From Flammeovirgaceae bacterium UBA7330 (GTDB taxonomy: Bacteria > Bacteroidota > Bacteroidia > Cytophagales > Cyclobacteriaceae): a stretch of DNA of 64,000 nt. Made by a program: the position numbers and the translations under genes. Numbering within the stretch: the stretch's first letter is position 1; every line of letters starts with the position of its first letter. This document shows, in pieces, positions 34,231 through 43,993 of this stretch. Location of the stretch: assembly GCA_002471275.1 (NCBI GenBank), contig DKPQ01000010.1, positions 87,106 to 151,105 of the forward strand. Reading direction: 5' to 3'. The notes under the pieces are model-generated. The model was not told the origin of the DNA. It made no database searches and worked only from the letters and a program-made list of their open reading frames with translations.

Positions 34231-35598
34231 CTACCTGATATAGACCGTCTTGGCATTCACAAACTCTTTGATACCTATAAAGGAGAGTTCTCTTCCGTAA
34301 CCACTTTCCTTTATCCCACCAAAAGGGAGTCGAGGATCTGATTTCACAAATGCATTGATAAAAGTGGATCCTGCCTGAATCTTCGAGGCCATGATTTCAG
34401 CTTTAGCGAGGTCCCGGGTAAAAATGGCAGACCCCAAACCATAGATGGTATCGTTGGCCACTTTAATCGCTTCCTCGTCGTCTTTCACTTCAATAATGGA
34501 AGCTACCGGACCAAATAACTCTTCATCATAAGCCGGCATCCCAGGCTTTACATGAGCCAGTATAGTTGGAGGATAGTAATACCCGCGTCCCTGATCAATT
34601 TTACCGCCCAAAACGATCTCGGCTCCTTCCTTTACCGATTGGTCTACCTGATCAGCCAGCAATTGCATCAGGTCTTTCCTGGCCATCGGACCGATATCCG
34701 TTTCATCAGCAGTAGGATTTCCAATTACCTTGGCTTCCATGAGTTTTTTTACCTTTTCCACAAAAGGTTTTTTGATTGCACTTACTACAATAAATCGCTT
34801 GGCAGCTATGCAGCTTTGACCGCTGTTGATAAGCCTCCCCGTCACACAAGTTTCGGCGGCCAGGTTCAGGTCAGCATCAGCAAGAATCAAATATGGGTCA
34901 CTGCCCCCCAGCTCCAGCACAGTCTTTTTGAGATATTTTCCTGCCAGGGCCGCCAGAGACTTGCCTGCCCTGGTAGAACCAGTCAATGTGACAGCAGCAA
35001 TCTTTTTGTTAGCCACTATGGGTTCTATTTGGGGGATGTCGGCAATGATCGTATTAAACAGATATATTGGAAATCCTGCCTCTTCGAAAATTCTTTGTAT
35101 GGACAAGGCACATGCCGTGGTGTTTGGTGAATGCTTCAAGATACAGGCATTCCCCGCCATCAATGCCGGAGCAGCAAAACGGAAGACCTGCCAGTAGGGG
35201 AAATTCCACGGCATGACTGCCAGGACCACGCCGAGGGGGTCGTACCTCACATAGCTTTTGGAGGCATCTGATTTGATGACCTCTTTTTGTAGAAAAGCTT
35301 CCGCATTGGTCGCATAATACTCGCATACCCAGGCACATTTCTCAATTTCGGCCACCGATTGATCCAGCGGTTTCCCCATCTCCAGGGTGATTTCTTCAGC
35401 TAGTTGATCTTTCTTTTTTTCAAGCAGATCTTTCAGCTTACGAAAGAGGACACTGCGCTCGGTGAAGCTTGTCTCTTTCCATTCCAGCCAACAGTGATGT
35501 GCATGATCAATCGTATGGCTGATCTTTGAATCCTGATAATATTCATAGGTATTTAGCTGCTCTTCAGTAGCTGGATTGATGGTTTCGAATGTGTTCAT
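34231..35598 (-). CDS. NAD(P)-dependent aldehyde dehydrogenase, succinate-semialdehyde type
   Basis: A 455-residue aldehyde dehydrogenase with catalytic Glu in LELGGSDPYLIL and catalytic Cys in NSGQSCIAAKR, cofactor region MPWNFPYWQVFRFAAP, and GSTRAGKSLAALAG. Closest in style to the short succinate-semialdehyde dehydrogenases (YneI/Sad-like). Such enzymes oxidise succinate semialdehyde or similar aldehydes. It converges with GH97, leaving a 7-base gap. Confidence 0.88.
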   Translation of the reverse strand: MNTFETINPATEEQLNTYEYYQDSKISHTIDHAHHCWLEWKETSFTERSVLFRKLKDLLEKKKDQLAEEITLEMGKPLDQSVAEIEKCAWVCEYYATNAEAFLQKEVIKSDASKSYVRYDPLGVVLAVMPWNFPYWQVFRFAAPALMAGNACILKHSPNTTACALSIQRIFEEAGFPIYLFNTIIADIPQIEPIVANKKIAAVTLTGSTRAGKSLAALAGKYLKKTVLELGGSDPYLILADADLNLAAETCVTGRLINSGQSCIAAKRFIVVSAIKKPFVEKVKKLMEAKVIGNPTADETDIGPMARKDLMQLLADQVDQSVKEGAEIVLGGKIDQGRGYYYPPTILAHVKPGMPAYDEELFGPVASIIEVKDDEEAIKVANDTIYGLGSAIFTRDLAKAEIMASKIQAGSTFINAFVKSDPRLPFGGIKESGYGRELSFIGIKEFVNAKTVYIR

Positions 35599-35609
35599 TT
35601 GTGTATGGC

Positions 35610-36116
35610 TTATGCTGATGCTTTCCTGTCAAGGAATGGGATCCAGTCTTCCCTCATCTTGTTGGTAGTGGATCTTAGAAACATAACATATGTAGGTCGA
35701 ATTGGTTTCCTTACCAATCGTAATCCTACCTGATCGGGGCTGAAATCGCCTTTGCGGGCATTGCAGGTCTTACAGGCGGTCACCAGGTTGGTCCAGGTAG
35801 ATTTGCCCCCTTTGGAGCGTGGGACCAGGTGATCCAGGGTCAGATCTTTGGAAGTGCCACAATACTGGCAGGCATAAGCATCCCTTTTAAATACATTGTG
35901 ACGTGTCAATACGACCCCTTTGTAGGGGATGTGAGCGTATTGTAAAATGCGGATTACCGAGGGAAAGGGGAAACATTTGTCCACTGAACGAAGTACTGCA
36001 TCAGACTTCTCACTCAACATTTCTGCTTTGTTCAAAAAGACCAATAAAAAAGCTCTTTGAACTGAACAAACTGAGATAGGCGTGAAATCTTGATTGAGTA
36101 CAAGGACCGCGTTCAT
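35610..36116 (-). CDS. HNH endonuclease family protein
   Basis: A 168-residue protein with a C-terminal HNH nuclease motif: two CxxC knuckles (CQYCGT and CKTCNARKG) around LTLDHLVPRSKGGKSTWTNL. The N-terminal part (NAVLVLNQDFTPISVCSV) is a conserved lead-in of this stand-alone HNH family, common as a single copy in Bacteroidota and cyanobacteria. It is not in a restriction or phage context here; its stop-start overlaps smpB by 4 bases, hinting at a housekeeping role. Confidence 0.87.
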   Translation of the reverse strand: MNAVLVLNQDFTPISVCSVQRAFLLVFLNKAEMLSEKSDAVLRSVDKCFPFPSVIRILQYAHIPYKGVVLTRHNVFKRDAYACQYCGTSKDLTLDHLVPRSKGGKSTWTNLVTACKTCNARKGDFSPDQVGLRLVRKPIRPTYVMFLRSTTNKMREDWIPFLDRKASA

Positions 36117-36577
36117 ATTTTCAATCTTTTCATTTCTCTATCCTGATCCTTCTTCTTAAGCGTATCCCTCTTATCAAAAAGCTTCTTACCCCGTGCCAGT
36201 GCAATGCCCACTTTGGCATACCCTCGTTTGTTCACGAATAGTTTCGTGGGTATGATCGTTAACCCTTTTTCTTCGGTCTTGGCCTTGAGCTTTTTTAATT
36301 CACTTTTTTTCAAGAGCATTTTACGCTCTCGCATAGGGTCATGGTTTTGGAACGAACTCTCCGTGTACGGGGTAATGTTCATTCCCTTGATAAAAAGCTC
36401 GTCGTTGTGTAAATAACAATAGGCCCCAGAAAGGCTGATTTTTCCCTCCCGAATGGACTTTATTTCGGTTCCTTTCAGCACAATACCTGCTTCAAACTGC
36501 TCCAGCCACTCATACTCGAAACTAGCCTTTCGGTTTTTTATACTGATATCGTTAGAAAATCGCTTTTCTTTAGCCAT
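36113..36577 (-). CDS. smpB: SsrA-binding protein SmpB
   Basis: A 154-residue SmpB from ATG 36577: oligonucleotide-binding barrel with NRKASFEYEWLEQFEAGIVL and GTEIKSIREGKISLSGAYC, and a basic C-terminal tail (GKKLFDKRDTLKKKDQDREM) that enters the ribosomal decoding site. With tmRNA it rescues stalled ribosomes. tmRNA itself is not seen in the window. An upstream ATG 36592 adds only five residues. Confidence 0.95.
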   Translation of the reverse strand: MAKEKRFSNDISIKNRKASFEYEWLEQFEAGIVLKGTEIKSIREGKISLSGAYCYLHNDELFIKGMNITPYTESSFQNHDPMRERKMLLKKSELKKLKAKTEEKGLTIIPTKLFVNKRGYAKVGIALARGKKLFDKRDTLKKKDQDREMKRLKI

Positions 36578-36635
36578 GACATACTTATTCAATTTAAAAA
36601 TAATGAAGGGCCGGTGATATTAAAAAATATAGGCT

Positions 36636-37640
36636 TTAAAATATCATTCGGGGTAGCGGACTGTCTGTAAGTTGACCGAAATTGTTGGATTTAAAGTTTA
36701 AATATCCAGTTAATGCGATCATCGCTGCGTTATCCGTGCAATATTCAAATTTTGGAATAAACACCTCCCATTTATTTTCCTGTGCCATATCTTCTAACGC
36801 CTTTCTAAGACCCTGGTTGGCAGATACACCACCGGCAATTCCTATGGACCGGATCTTCTCCTGCTTTGCGGCCTTCTTCAATTTTTTCAATAGCATGTTT
36901 ATCAGCGTATGCTGAATACTGGCCGCCAGGTCGTTTAGATTCTTTTCGATGAAGTGTTCATCTTTTTTTACTCCATCACGAAGGAAATACAGGAAGGCTG
37001 TTTTAATCCCAGAGAATGAAAAATCATATCCCGGCATCTCTGTTTCCGGGAAGCTAAACCTGAGTGAATCTCCCTGCTGTGCCAGTTTATCTACCTGGGG
37101 ACCACCAGGATAGCCGAGGCCCAATAACTTGGCACATTTATCAAACGCTTCACCTACAGCATCGTCCTGTGTCTGACCGATGATGGTCATTTGATCAAAG
37201 TCATCTAATCTTACAAGTTGGGTATGACCACCACTTACTGTCATGCAGAGAAATGGAAACTTAGGATGTGGCTCCTCGATGAAATGAGAAAAAATGTGGG
37301 CATGCATGTGATGGACAGGAATAACTGGTATGGACAGACTCAACGCCATCGCTTTGGCAAAAGAACTACCTACCAAAAGTGATCCCAAAAGTCCGGGGCC
37401 ACGAGTATAAGCAATTGCATTAATTTTGTGGGGTGTTATATCTGCTTCCTTCAGGGCTTCGTTTACTACCGGGACAATATTTTTTTGATGTGACCTGGAA
37501 GCTAACTCTGGGACGACTCCGCCGTAACTTTTATGAATAGATTGTGTTGCAATGATATTACTTCTAATTTTTCCGTTAATACAAATAGAAGCTGAAGTTT
37601 CATCACAGGATGATTCTATACCGAGAATAGTGCAATCCAT
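36636..37640 (-). CDS. tsaD: tRNA N6-threonylcarbamoyladenosine synthase TsaD
   Basis: A 334-residue ASKHA-fold protein with metal ligands in VHHMHAHIFSHF, ATP-binding FLCMTVSGGHTQLV and GIAGGVSANQGLR, and the start ILGIESSCDETSASI. It transfers threonylcarbamoyl to A37 of ANN-decoding tRNAs with TsaB/TsaE. It is divergent from the tamB-like gene, with 18 bases between starts, a pairing common in Bacteroidota. Confidence 0.95.
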   Translation of the reverse strand: MDCTILGIESSCDETSASICINGKIRSNIIATQSIHKSYGGVVPELASRSHQKNIVPVVNEALKEADITPHKINAIAYTRGPGLLGSLLVGSSFAKAMALSLSIPVIPVHHMHAHIFSHFIEEPHPKFPFLCMTVSGGHTQLVRLDDFDQMTIIGQTQDDAVGEAFDKCAKLLGLGYPGGPQVDKLAQQGDSLRFSFPETEMPGYDFSFSGIKTAFLYFLRDGVKKDEHFIEKNLNDLAASIQHTLINMLLKKLKKAAKQEKIRSIGIAGGVSANQGLRKALEDMAQENKWEVFIPKFEYCTDNAAMIALTGYLNFKSNNFGQLTDSPLPRMIF

Positions 37641-37658
37641 AGGGAGCCAAAAATACAG

Positions 37659-40600
37659 TTGAAAAGTAAGATAACGATAGCACCCGCTCTTCGAGTTCTC
37701 AAAAAAGTCATTTTTTGGGGTTTAACCCTGGTAGTGACCCTGGCCCTGGCCATTATTTTGTTGCTGCAGGTTCCATGGGTTCAGAATACCATCAAAGATC
37801 GGCTACTGGAAACCCTCTACGAGGAAACCGGCCAGCAGATCTACCTCAAGAATATAAAGATCAAGTGGTTTGATCAGGTATTGATCAGGGAGCTGCTGGT
37901 CGAAGATTACAAAGGGAAACCCATGTTGAAAGCTTCTGAAGTAGAGATTAACTACCAGATATCAAATCTGCTGGTAGAGAATCACCTTTTTCTGGATGAT
38001 GCTTACCTGACTAAGGGTGAACTTAACCTGGTGAAATATGATGACTCGCTGGCTGTCAACATCATTGAGTTTATCGATGGGATCAAGACCTTGAAAAGTA
38101 CAGGGCAAGTAGTAGATTCCTTAAAAAAACCATTTAACATTTCAGTTACCCAGATAGAGCTTGAGCAATTCAAGGTGGGTTATGACAACCAGCAGGTAGA
38201 GCATGCCGAAGAACAATACGTAGATCTGGCACATTTTGACTTCATGATCAATCAGGCAGGGTTCTATAAATTTGATATCAAAAAGGATACAATCTCATCG
38301 GTAGTCAGCTATCTCATCGGAGAGGAAATTAACACCCGGTTTCAAATCAGGGAATTTCAATCACTCTTTAAGTTGACGAATAAGGACCTGACCTTAAGCG
38401 AACTGTTCTTGAAAACACCGCACTCGGTAGTTAGAGACAGGCTCACATTCTCCTATGATAGTCTCAAGGATCTCAATGATTTTAGCAGTAAGGTATCCCT
38501 CGATTTGCAACTACGGGAAACGAAAATAGATCAATATGACCTGTCCTATTTTGCACCTGTTCCCAGAGAACATCATATGATCGATACGGAAGCAGATGTC
38601 CTGGGAAGGATTCCTGATCTTTCGATCAAAAACTTCTCTATCAAATACAATGATCGCAGCCACATTGAGGGGGACATTGATTTTATGGGATTGCCCAAAA
38701 TCGATGAAGCATTCATAGATGCAAACATTTCTAATGGAAACCTTAACCCCGATGATTTTGCTGATTATGTAGGCGAATTTCGTAAAAACCTGATGTCCCT
38801 GGGTACCATTCGTTTTTCCGGATCCTTCCTTGGGTTTATCAATGATTTTGTAGCTAACGCCAACTTTATCACTGACAATGGGAAAGTTTATTCGGATATT
38901 AACCTGAAGTTTCCACAGGGTTTTGCCGATGCCAAATACTCAGGAAAACTTATACTGGATAAATTCAATGCGGGTGCGTTCATTCAAGACAAGGAGTTGC
39001 TCCAAAAAGTGAACCTGAATGGGGAAATCGATGGACAGGGATTCCGCGTAGATAATGCCAGTTTTAAACTGAATGCAGATATTACCAATACCGGGATAAT
39101 GGGATATGAATATGATTTCATCAAAGCCGATGGAATATTTGCAGCTTCTTATTTTAGAGGCAGCCTGATTGTGGATGATCCCCATTGTAAAATCAACGGA
39201 GAGGGGACTTTGAATCTGGGGATTATCCCGGAAGAAATTGAAGTAAGGGGGTCTGTTGATCAGTTGGATTTTAAGCCCCTGGGTTTTTCGGAAAAAGAGA
39301 TCAGTCTGAAGATGTCCATTTCATCCAATTTCACCGGCTTAAATCTTGACAGCCTTGAGGGACGAATTCAGCTCGATAGTATGTATATCAGTTATGACAA
39401 TCGCTCCTTGTTGTTCGATACCATTTCCATCACAGCCGAGCGAGATCAGCATAGTCGTGAAATAAACATCGACCTGGAGGAGGCACACGTGAGACTCAAC
39501 GGAGATTTCTATTTTTCTCAGTTGGTCACCGATGCTGATCTTATCACCAGGGAGTTTGCAGCATACTTTGAACCTGAATTAGAAAGAAGGGTAAGCATCT
39601 ACGACCGGTTAAAAGATTCCAGAAATTATGAGGTCAATATGACTTTGAATTATCAGGACATCAACCCTTATATAGCTTTTCTGGATCAGGACCTCAAGAT
39701 TTCTGAGGGTGGTATTGTAGAGGGTAAATACTACCAAAGAAAGAATGCGACGCTGTTTCTGTTTACTGAGATCGATTCGGTGGAATACAAAGGAGTTAAA
39801 TTTTATGACAATACCATAGATATCAATGCTTCCAAAGACATGGATTCTCTGGGAGTCATCGCCAATATTTTTATCAATTCCTCACGGCAGCAATGGCGGC
39901 AGATACCCGAGACAAGAGACATGTCCATTGAAGCCATTTGGTTCAATAATGATATTACCATCCAGGGGCATGTGGAGCAACCTGAAAATAACAGCTCAGC
40001 CCTGGTCAATGCCCAGCTCAGGCTCTTGAAAGACAAGCTGGTATTTAATTTCAAGCCTTCCAACATGGTGGTGTTTGGAGATCGATGGTTCTTTAACCCG
40101 TATAATAACATTGAGATTGAAAGTGAGTCCATTACCATCGACAGACTGGAACTATACAATGGCGAGCAGTCGGTGAGCCTCAAAGGGGTTTATTCCGCTG
40201 CCAACTCTACCGACCTGGTGCTCAACTTCAAGCAGTTTGACCTGATCAGCATATCCCCAATCGTGCCCATACCGATCAGTGGCATACTTACCAGTCAGGT
40301 GACCTTGAATAAAGAAGGTGAAGACTCTTCCATTCAATTGCTCACCGAACTGGACTTAAATGATTTGGTGGTGGACGATCTGTACGTTGGCAATGTCAAT
40401 GGGAGTTCGGACTGGGTGAAAGGGCTACAGGCCATTTCTATGGATTTTGTGGTGCAAAGAGAGTCGATCCGAACGATAACAATGGAAGGATACTACTATC
40501 CTTATCATGATGAGGAACAATTGGATATTGCAGTAGAATTTGATCAGGCCAATGTGAAGCTCTTTGAACCACTTTTCAGGAGTTTGTTTTCAAATATCGA

Positions 40601-42197
40601 AGGAAACGCGAGCGGGAGTGTGAGTATCAGCGGAAATTTATCTTATCCGGTATTAAATGGCTATAGCAGAGTGGAGAATGGTAAATTCCGTTTTGATTAC
40701 CTGGGCACCACATACGGCTACAATGGGAATATCAATTTTAACAATGAAGCCATACTCTTAAATGGGATTCAGATCACTGACAGAGATGGAGACAGGGCCT
40801 CTCTCAATGGAAGAGTCAGACATCGGGGATTCAAGGATTTTGCTATAAATCTTGACATCTCAGCCAATAACTTTTTGTTTCTAAACACCGCCAAGGGAGA
40901 CAATGATCTCTACTATGGGTCCGCCAAAGGAACCGCCGAAATCAAAGTTTCCGGACCTGTCACAGATCTGCTGATACAGGCTAAAGCCACCACAGAATCA
41001 GGCACCAAAATTTTCATCCCGCTCGAAGAGGATACGGAAATTGATCAGAAGGATTATATAAGCTTCATAGACCTGTCTGACACATCCCATACCGAAGTGA
41101 CTGAGGAGTTGATCAGGAATAGCATTTCGGGGATCCGACTCGATTTCGATTTGGATATTACCAACCGGGCATACCTGGAATTGATCAGAGACATCAAGAC
41201 CGGAGATATTATCCGTGGTAGAGGTGTTGGAAACCTGAATATGACATTGGATACACAGGGAGAATTTCAACTCTTTGGTGAAATCACCATCACCGAAGGG
41301 GCATACAACTTCACGATTCCCAATTTTATCAACAAGGAGTTCGATATTCGGGCCGGAAGTACCATCTCATGGTATGGAGACCCATACCAGGGTATACTCA
41401 ACCTCACGGCCACTTATCGGCAGATGGCCTCACTGAGTGATTATTATGTCCAGAGTGATGATTTTGAAACTACCAGTCAGCATCAAAGGCTTCCTTTCCT
41501 TGTGATGCTGGGACTCTCCGGAGAAATGCTGTCTCCACAAATTGACTTTAAAATAGAGGTAGATGAATCTTCTGCTCAGATACAAACAGCTGACCAGGTA
41601 GCTTTATCAGACATCAATAACAATGAGCAGGAATTGAAACGTCAGGTTTTTAGCTTGCTGATATTAAGAAAGTTTTCTGTTCAGGATGGCTTCAGTATCG
41701 GAGGTGGTGCTGTGGGTAGCAGTTTGAGTGAATTCATTAGCAATCAGTTCTCGTATTTTATCAGTCAGGTAGATGAAAACCTGGAAGTCGATATTGACCT
41801 TAGCTCATTATCCGATGCCAATGCCTTCAATACCTTTCAACTCCGTCTGGCCTATACATTCATGGATGGTCGGCTTCGGGTAAGCGGTGGCGGACTCGTA
41901 GCTCAAAATGGATCCAATGTATCCAATGAAAATTTTTATGGAGACTGGTCTGTGAGGTACATTCTCACCAAAGACGGGCATCTTCGCATCAAGGCATTCA
42001 GCCAGACCAAGCAACGAACAGCCACAAGCACTACAGCTAATTTTTTTAGAGAGACCGGGGTAAGTTTTCAGTATGTAAACTCCTTCAATGAGTTTAGTGA
42101 CCTGTTGAAGAAATCTAGAGATAAAGCCGTACAGGACGCCGAGCCTGCTCCACCACAAGATGCGAGCGACTCAACAGCTGTATCAAGTAGTATTTGA
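37659..42197 (+). CDS. TamB/DUF490-family translocation and assembly module protein
   Basis: A 1512-residue protein starting at TTG: one N-terminal membrane anchor (about residues 16-36), a very long repetitive beta-rich region of the AsmA/TamB taco fold (repeats such as NLTATYRQM, LDLQLRETKI), and the C-terminal DUF490 domain ending with GGGAVGSSLSEFISNQF and SGGGLVAQNG. TamB-like proteins bridge inner and outer membranes and are linked to outer-membrane protein assembly or phospholipid transport. Length is within the Bacteroidota range. Confidence 0.92.
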   Translation: MKSKITIAPALRVLKKVIFWGLTLVVTLALAIILLLQVPWVQNTIKDRLLETLYEETGQQIYLKNIKIKWFDQVLIRELLVEDYKGKPMLKASEVEINYQISNLLVENHLFLDDAYLTKGELNLVKYDDSLAVNIIEFIDGIKTLKSTGQVVDSLKKPFNISVTQIELEQFKVGYDNQQVEHAEEQYVDLAHFDFMINQAGFYKFDIKKDTISSVVSYLIGEEINTRFQIREFQSLFKLTNKDLTLSELFLKTPHSVVRDRLTFSYDSLKDLNDFSSKVSLDLQLRETKIDQYDLSYFAPVPREHHMIDTEADVLGRIPDLSIKNFSIKYNDRSHIEGDIDFMGLPKIDEAFIDANISNGNLNPDDFADYVGEFRKNLMSLGTIRFSGSFLGFINDFVANANFITDNGKVYSDINLKFPQGFADAKYSGKLILDKFNAGAFIQDKELLQKVNLNGEIDGQGFRVDNASFKLNADITNTGIMGYEYDFIKADGIFAASYFRGSLIVDDPHCKINGEGTLNLGIIPEEIEVRGSVDQLDFKPLGFSEKEISLKMSISSNFTGLNLDSLEGRIQLDSMYISYDNRSLLFDTISITAERDQHSREINIDLEEAHVRLNGDFYFSQLVTDADLITREFAAYFEPELERRVSIYDRLKDSRNYEVNMTLNYQDINPYIAFLDQDLKISEGGIVEGKYYQRKNATLFLFTEIDSVEYKGVKFYDNTIDINASKDMDSLGVIANIFINSSRQQWRQIPETRDMSIEAIWFNNDITIQGHVEQPENNSSALVNAQLRLLKDKLVFNFKPSNMVVFGDRWFFNPYNNIEIESESITIDRLELYNGEQSVSLKGVYSAANSTDLVLNFKQFDLISISPIVPIPISGILTSQVTLNKEGEDSSIQLLTELDLNDLVVDDLYVGNVNGSSDWVKGLQAISMDFVVQRESIRTITMEGYYYPYHDEEQLDIAVEFDQANVKLFEPLFRSLFSNIEGNASGSVSISGNLSYPVLNGYSRVENGKFRFDYLGTTYGYNGNINFNNEAILLNGIQITDRDGDRASLNGRVRHRGFKDFAINLDISANNFLFLNTAKGDNDLYYGSAKGTAEIKVSGPVTDLLIQAKATTESGTKIFIPLEEDTEIDQKDYISFIDLSDTSHTEVTEELIRNSISGIRLDFDLDITNRAYLELIRDIKTGDIIRGRGVGNLNMTLDTQGEFQLFGEITITEGAYNFTIPNFINKEFDIRAGSTISWYGDPYQGILNLTATYRQMASLSDYYVQSDDFETTSQHQRLPFLVMLGLSGEMLSPQIDFKIEVDESSAQIQTADQVALSDINNNEQELKRQVFSLLILRKFSVQDGFSIGGGAVGSSLSEFISNQFSYFISQVDENLEVDIDLSSLSDANAFNTFQLRLAYTFMDGRLRVSGGGLVAQNGSNVSNENFYGDWSVRYILTKDGHLRIKAFSQTKQRTATSTTANFFRETGVSFQYVNSFNEFSDLLKKSRDKAVQDAEPAPPQDASDSTAVSSSI

Positions 42198-42231
42198 TCA
42201 AACAAAACCATCAGATGGAGGTTTGATAGAG

Positions 42232-43530
42232 ATGGATGAAATCAATGTTTTCTGGTTTAGAAGGGATCTGAGATCGCATGACAACCGGGGATTATATCAG
42301 ACGCTTACCTCTGGCTTGCCAGTGCTGCCCATTTTTATATTTGATAAAGATATTCTCGATGAGCTGGAAGATCCCACAGATGCCAGGGTTACATTTATTC
42401 ACCGGCAGATAATGAGGCTTCACCAGACATTCAGGAAATTCGGCAGCGGACTACTGGTTTATCATCGTAAGCCATTTGATGCCTTTAAGGATCTTCTTGA
42501 AAAGTATGACGTGAAGAGCGTCTTTACCAATGAGGATTATGAGCCCTATGCCAGAGAACGTGATCATATGATCCGTGATCTGTTAAAGCCCAAGGGGGTA
42601 AGGTTTGTCCAGGTAAAAGACCAGGTAATCTTCAGCCCGGAAGAAATTCTGAATGAGCAGGGACAACCGTATAAAGTTTTTACACCTTACAAGAATAAGT
42701 GGAGGGAGCGACTTAAACCCGGAGACTACGATCAGGTGGCGTCAGAACAAGCCCTGGACAATCTCTTTGAAACGTCCGGTCCTGCTCCTGTTTCTCTCGC
42801 TTCCTTAGGATTTAAAGAAACCTCGATAGAGATACCGTCAGCCACCTTTGATGAGGAAATCATCACACGGTACGACCAAAACAGGGATTTTCCCGGTCTT
42901 CAGGGTACAACCAGGCTTAGTGTACACCTCCGGCATGGCACGGTGAGCATCCGTGAAGCAGTCTCCAGGGGGGTGGATTTGTCGGACACATGGCTCAATG
43001 AGCTTGTCTGGAGAGAGTTCTATATGAAGGTGCTGTATCATTGGCCACAAGTAGTGGATCAGGCTTTCAAGCCTCAATACGATAAGATCGAATGGCTAAA
43101 TGACGAATCTGTTTTTAAGGCCTGGTGTGATGGGAAAACAGGCTTCCCGATAATAGATGCCGGAATGCGGGAACTCAACAATACCGGGTTTATGCACAAC
43201 AGGGTGCGGATGATCACTTCCAGTTTTCTAAGCAAAATGCTTTTGATAGACTGGCGGTGGGGTGAACGGTATTTTGCTGAGAAGCTGTTGGATTATGAGC
43301 TTTCCAGCAACAATGGTGGCTGGCAGTGGGCTGCCGGCACTGGTACGGATGCTCAACCCTACTTCAGGATATTCAATCCATATTCCCAAACAGAAAAGTT
43401 TGACAAAGATCAGAAGTATATTAAAAAATGGATCCCTGAATTGAACTCGGATGCATATCCAGATCCCATCATTGACTACAAGATGGCCAGGCAAAGAGCC
43501 CTTGAAACCTACAAGGTGGCCTTATCATAG
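42232..43530 (+). CDS. Deoxyribodipyrimidine photolyase / cryptochrome family protein
   Basis: A 432-residue photolyase from ATG 42232. N-terminal antenna domain starts NVFWFRRDLRSHDN; C-terminal FAD domain has HNRVRMITSSFLSKML, WRWGERYFAEKLLDYELSSN and GWQWAAGTGTDAQPYFRIFN, the class I CPD photolyase pattern. Light-driven repair of cyclobutane dimers is the likely role. An earlier in-frame ATG at 42160 lies inside tamB coding sequence and is not used. Gene overlaps none of its neighbours except by the rejected extension. Confidence 0.93.
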   Translation: MDEINVFWFRRDLRSHDNRGLYQTLTSGLPVLPIFIFDKDILDELEDPTDARVTFIHRQIMRLHQTFRKFGSGLLVYHRKPFDAFKDLLEKYDVKSVFTNEDYEPYARERDHMIRDLLKPKGVRFVQVKDQVIFSPEEILNEQGQPYKVFTPYKNKWRERLKPGDYDQVASEQALDNLFETSGPAPVSLASLGFKETSIEIPSATFDEEIITRYDQNRDFPGLQGTTRLSVHLRHGTVSIREAVSRGVDLSDTWLNELVWREFYMKVLYHWPQVVDQAFKPQYDKIEWLNDESVFKAWCDGKTGFPIIDAGMRELNNTGFMHNRVRMITSSFLSKMLLIDWRWGERYFAEKLLDYELSSNNGGWQWAAGTGTDAQPYFRIFNPYSQTEKFDKDQKYIKKWIPELNSDAYPDPIIDYKMARQRALETYKVALS

Positions 43531-43566
43531 CCGTATTCAGGAAATTAGCATTATATAAGTATTTTT

Positions 43567-43968
43567 GCTGGGCAAGCCGGCTCATCGTCCCGAAATATTT
43601 CGGGAAGGAAAGTCCGGGCAACACAGAGCACCGTACTTCCTAACGGGAAGGGCCCGATATCGATAATCGGTATCGGGAACAGATAGTGCCACAGAAAACA
43701 TACAGCCCAAGAGGAGGAGTTCGCTCTTCTTCCGGTGATGGTGAAAAGGCGAGGTAAGAGCTCACCGTTCTCATAGTGATATGAGGAGCATGGTAAACCT
43801 TACGGGTTGAAAGACCAAATAGATCCTGTTTAGAGTTGCTCGCTCGTTTGGCAGGATGGGTAGGTTGATAATGATCCGGGCAGTGATGTCCGGGCTAGAT
43901 AAATGATGGGCATCCCGATACTGATGCTATTGGTATCGGGGTACAGAACCCGGCTTACAGGCTTGTAA
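43567..43968 (+). ncRNA. rnpB: RNase P RNA (bacterial class A)
   Basis: The 463 bases between photolyase and the regulator hold a clear RNase P RNA. Conserved blocks: GAAAGTCCGGGC near 43607, GAGGAGGAGTT-type P12 hairpin, GGTGAAAAGGCGAGGTAAGAG, GGGTTGAAAGACCAAATAG and the 3' end ACAGAACCCGGCTTACAG. AAGCCGG at about 43574 pairs with CCGGCTT near the 3' end (P2). Ends are set to within about 5 bases. Directs 5' processing of tRNA with RnpA. Confidence 0.95.
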
Positions 43969-43993
43969 TTTTTATTTTAATTGAAAATAAGCA

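Noticed and set aside
34552..35130. 192-codon frame antisense to the aldehyde dehydrogenase
   Set aside because: The opposite strand encodes an intact 455-residue enzyme with both catalytic residues.
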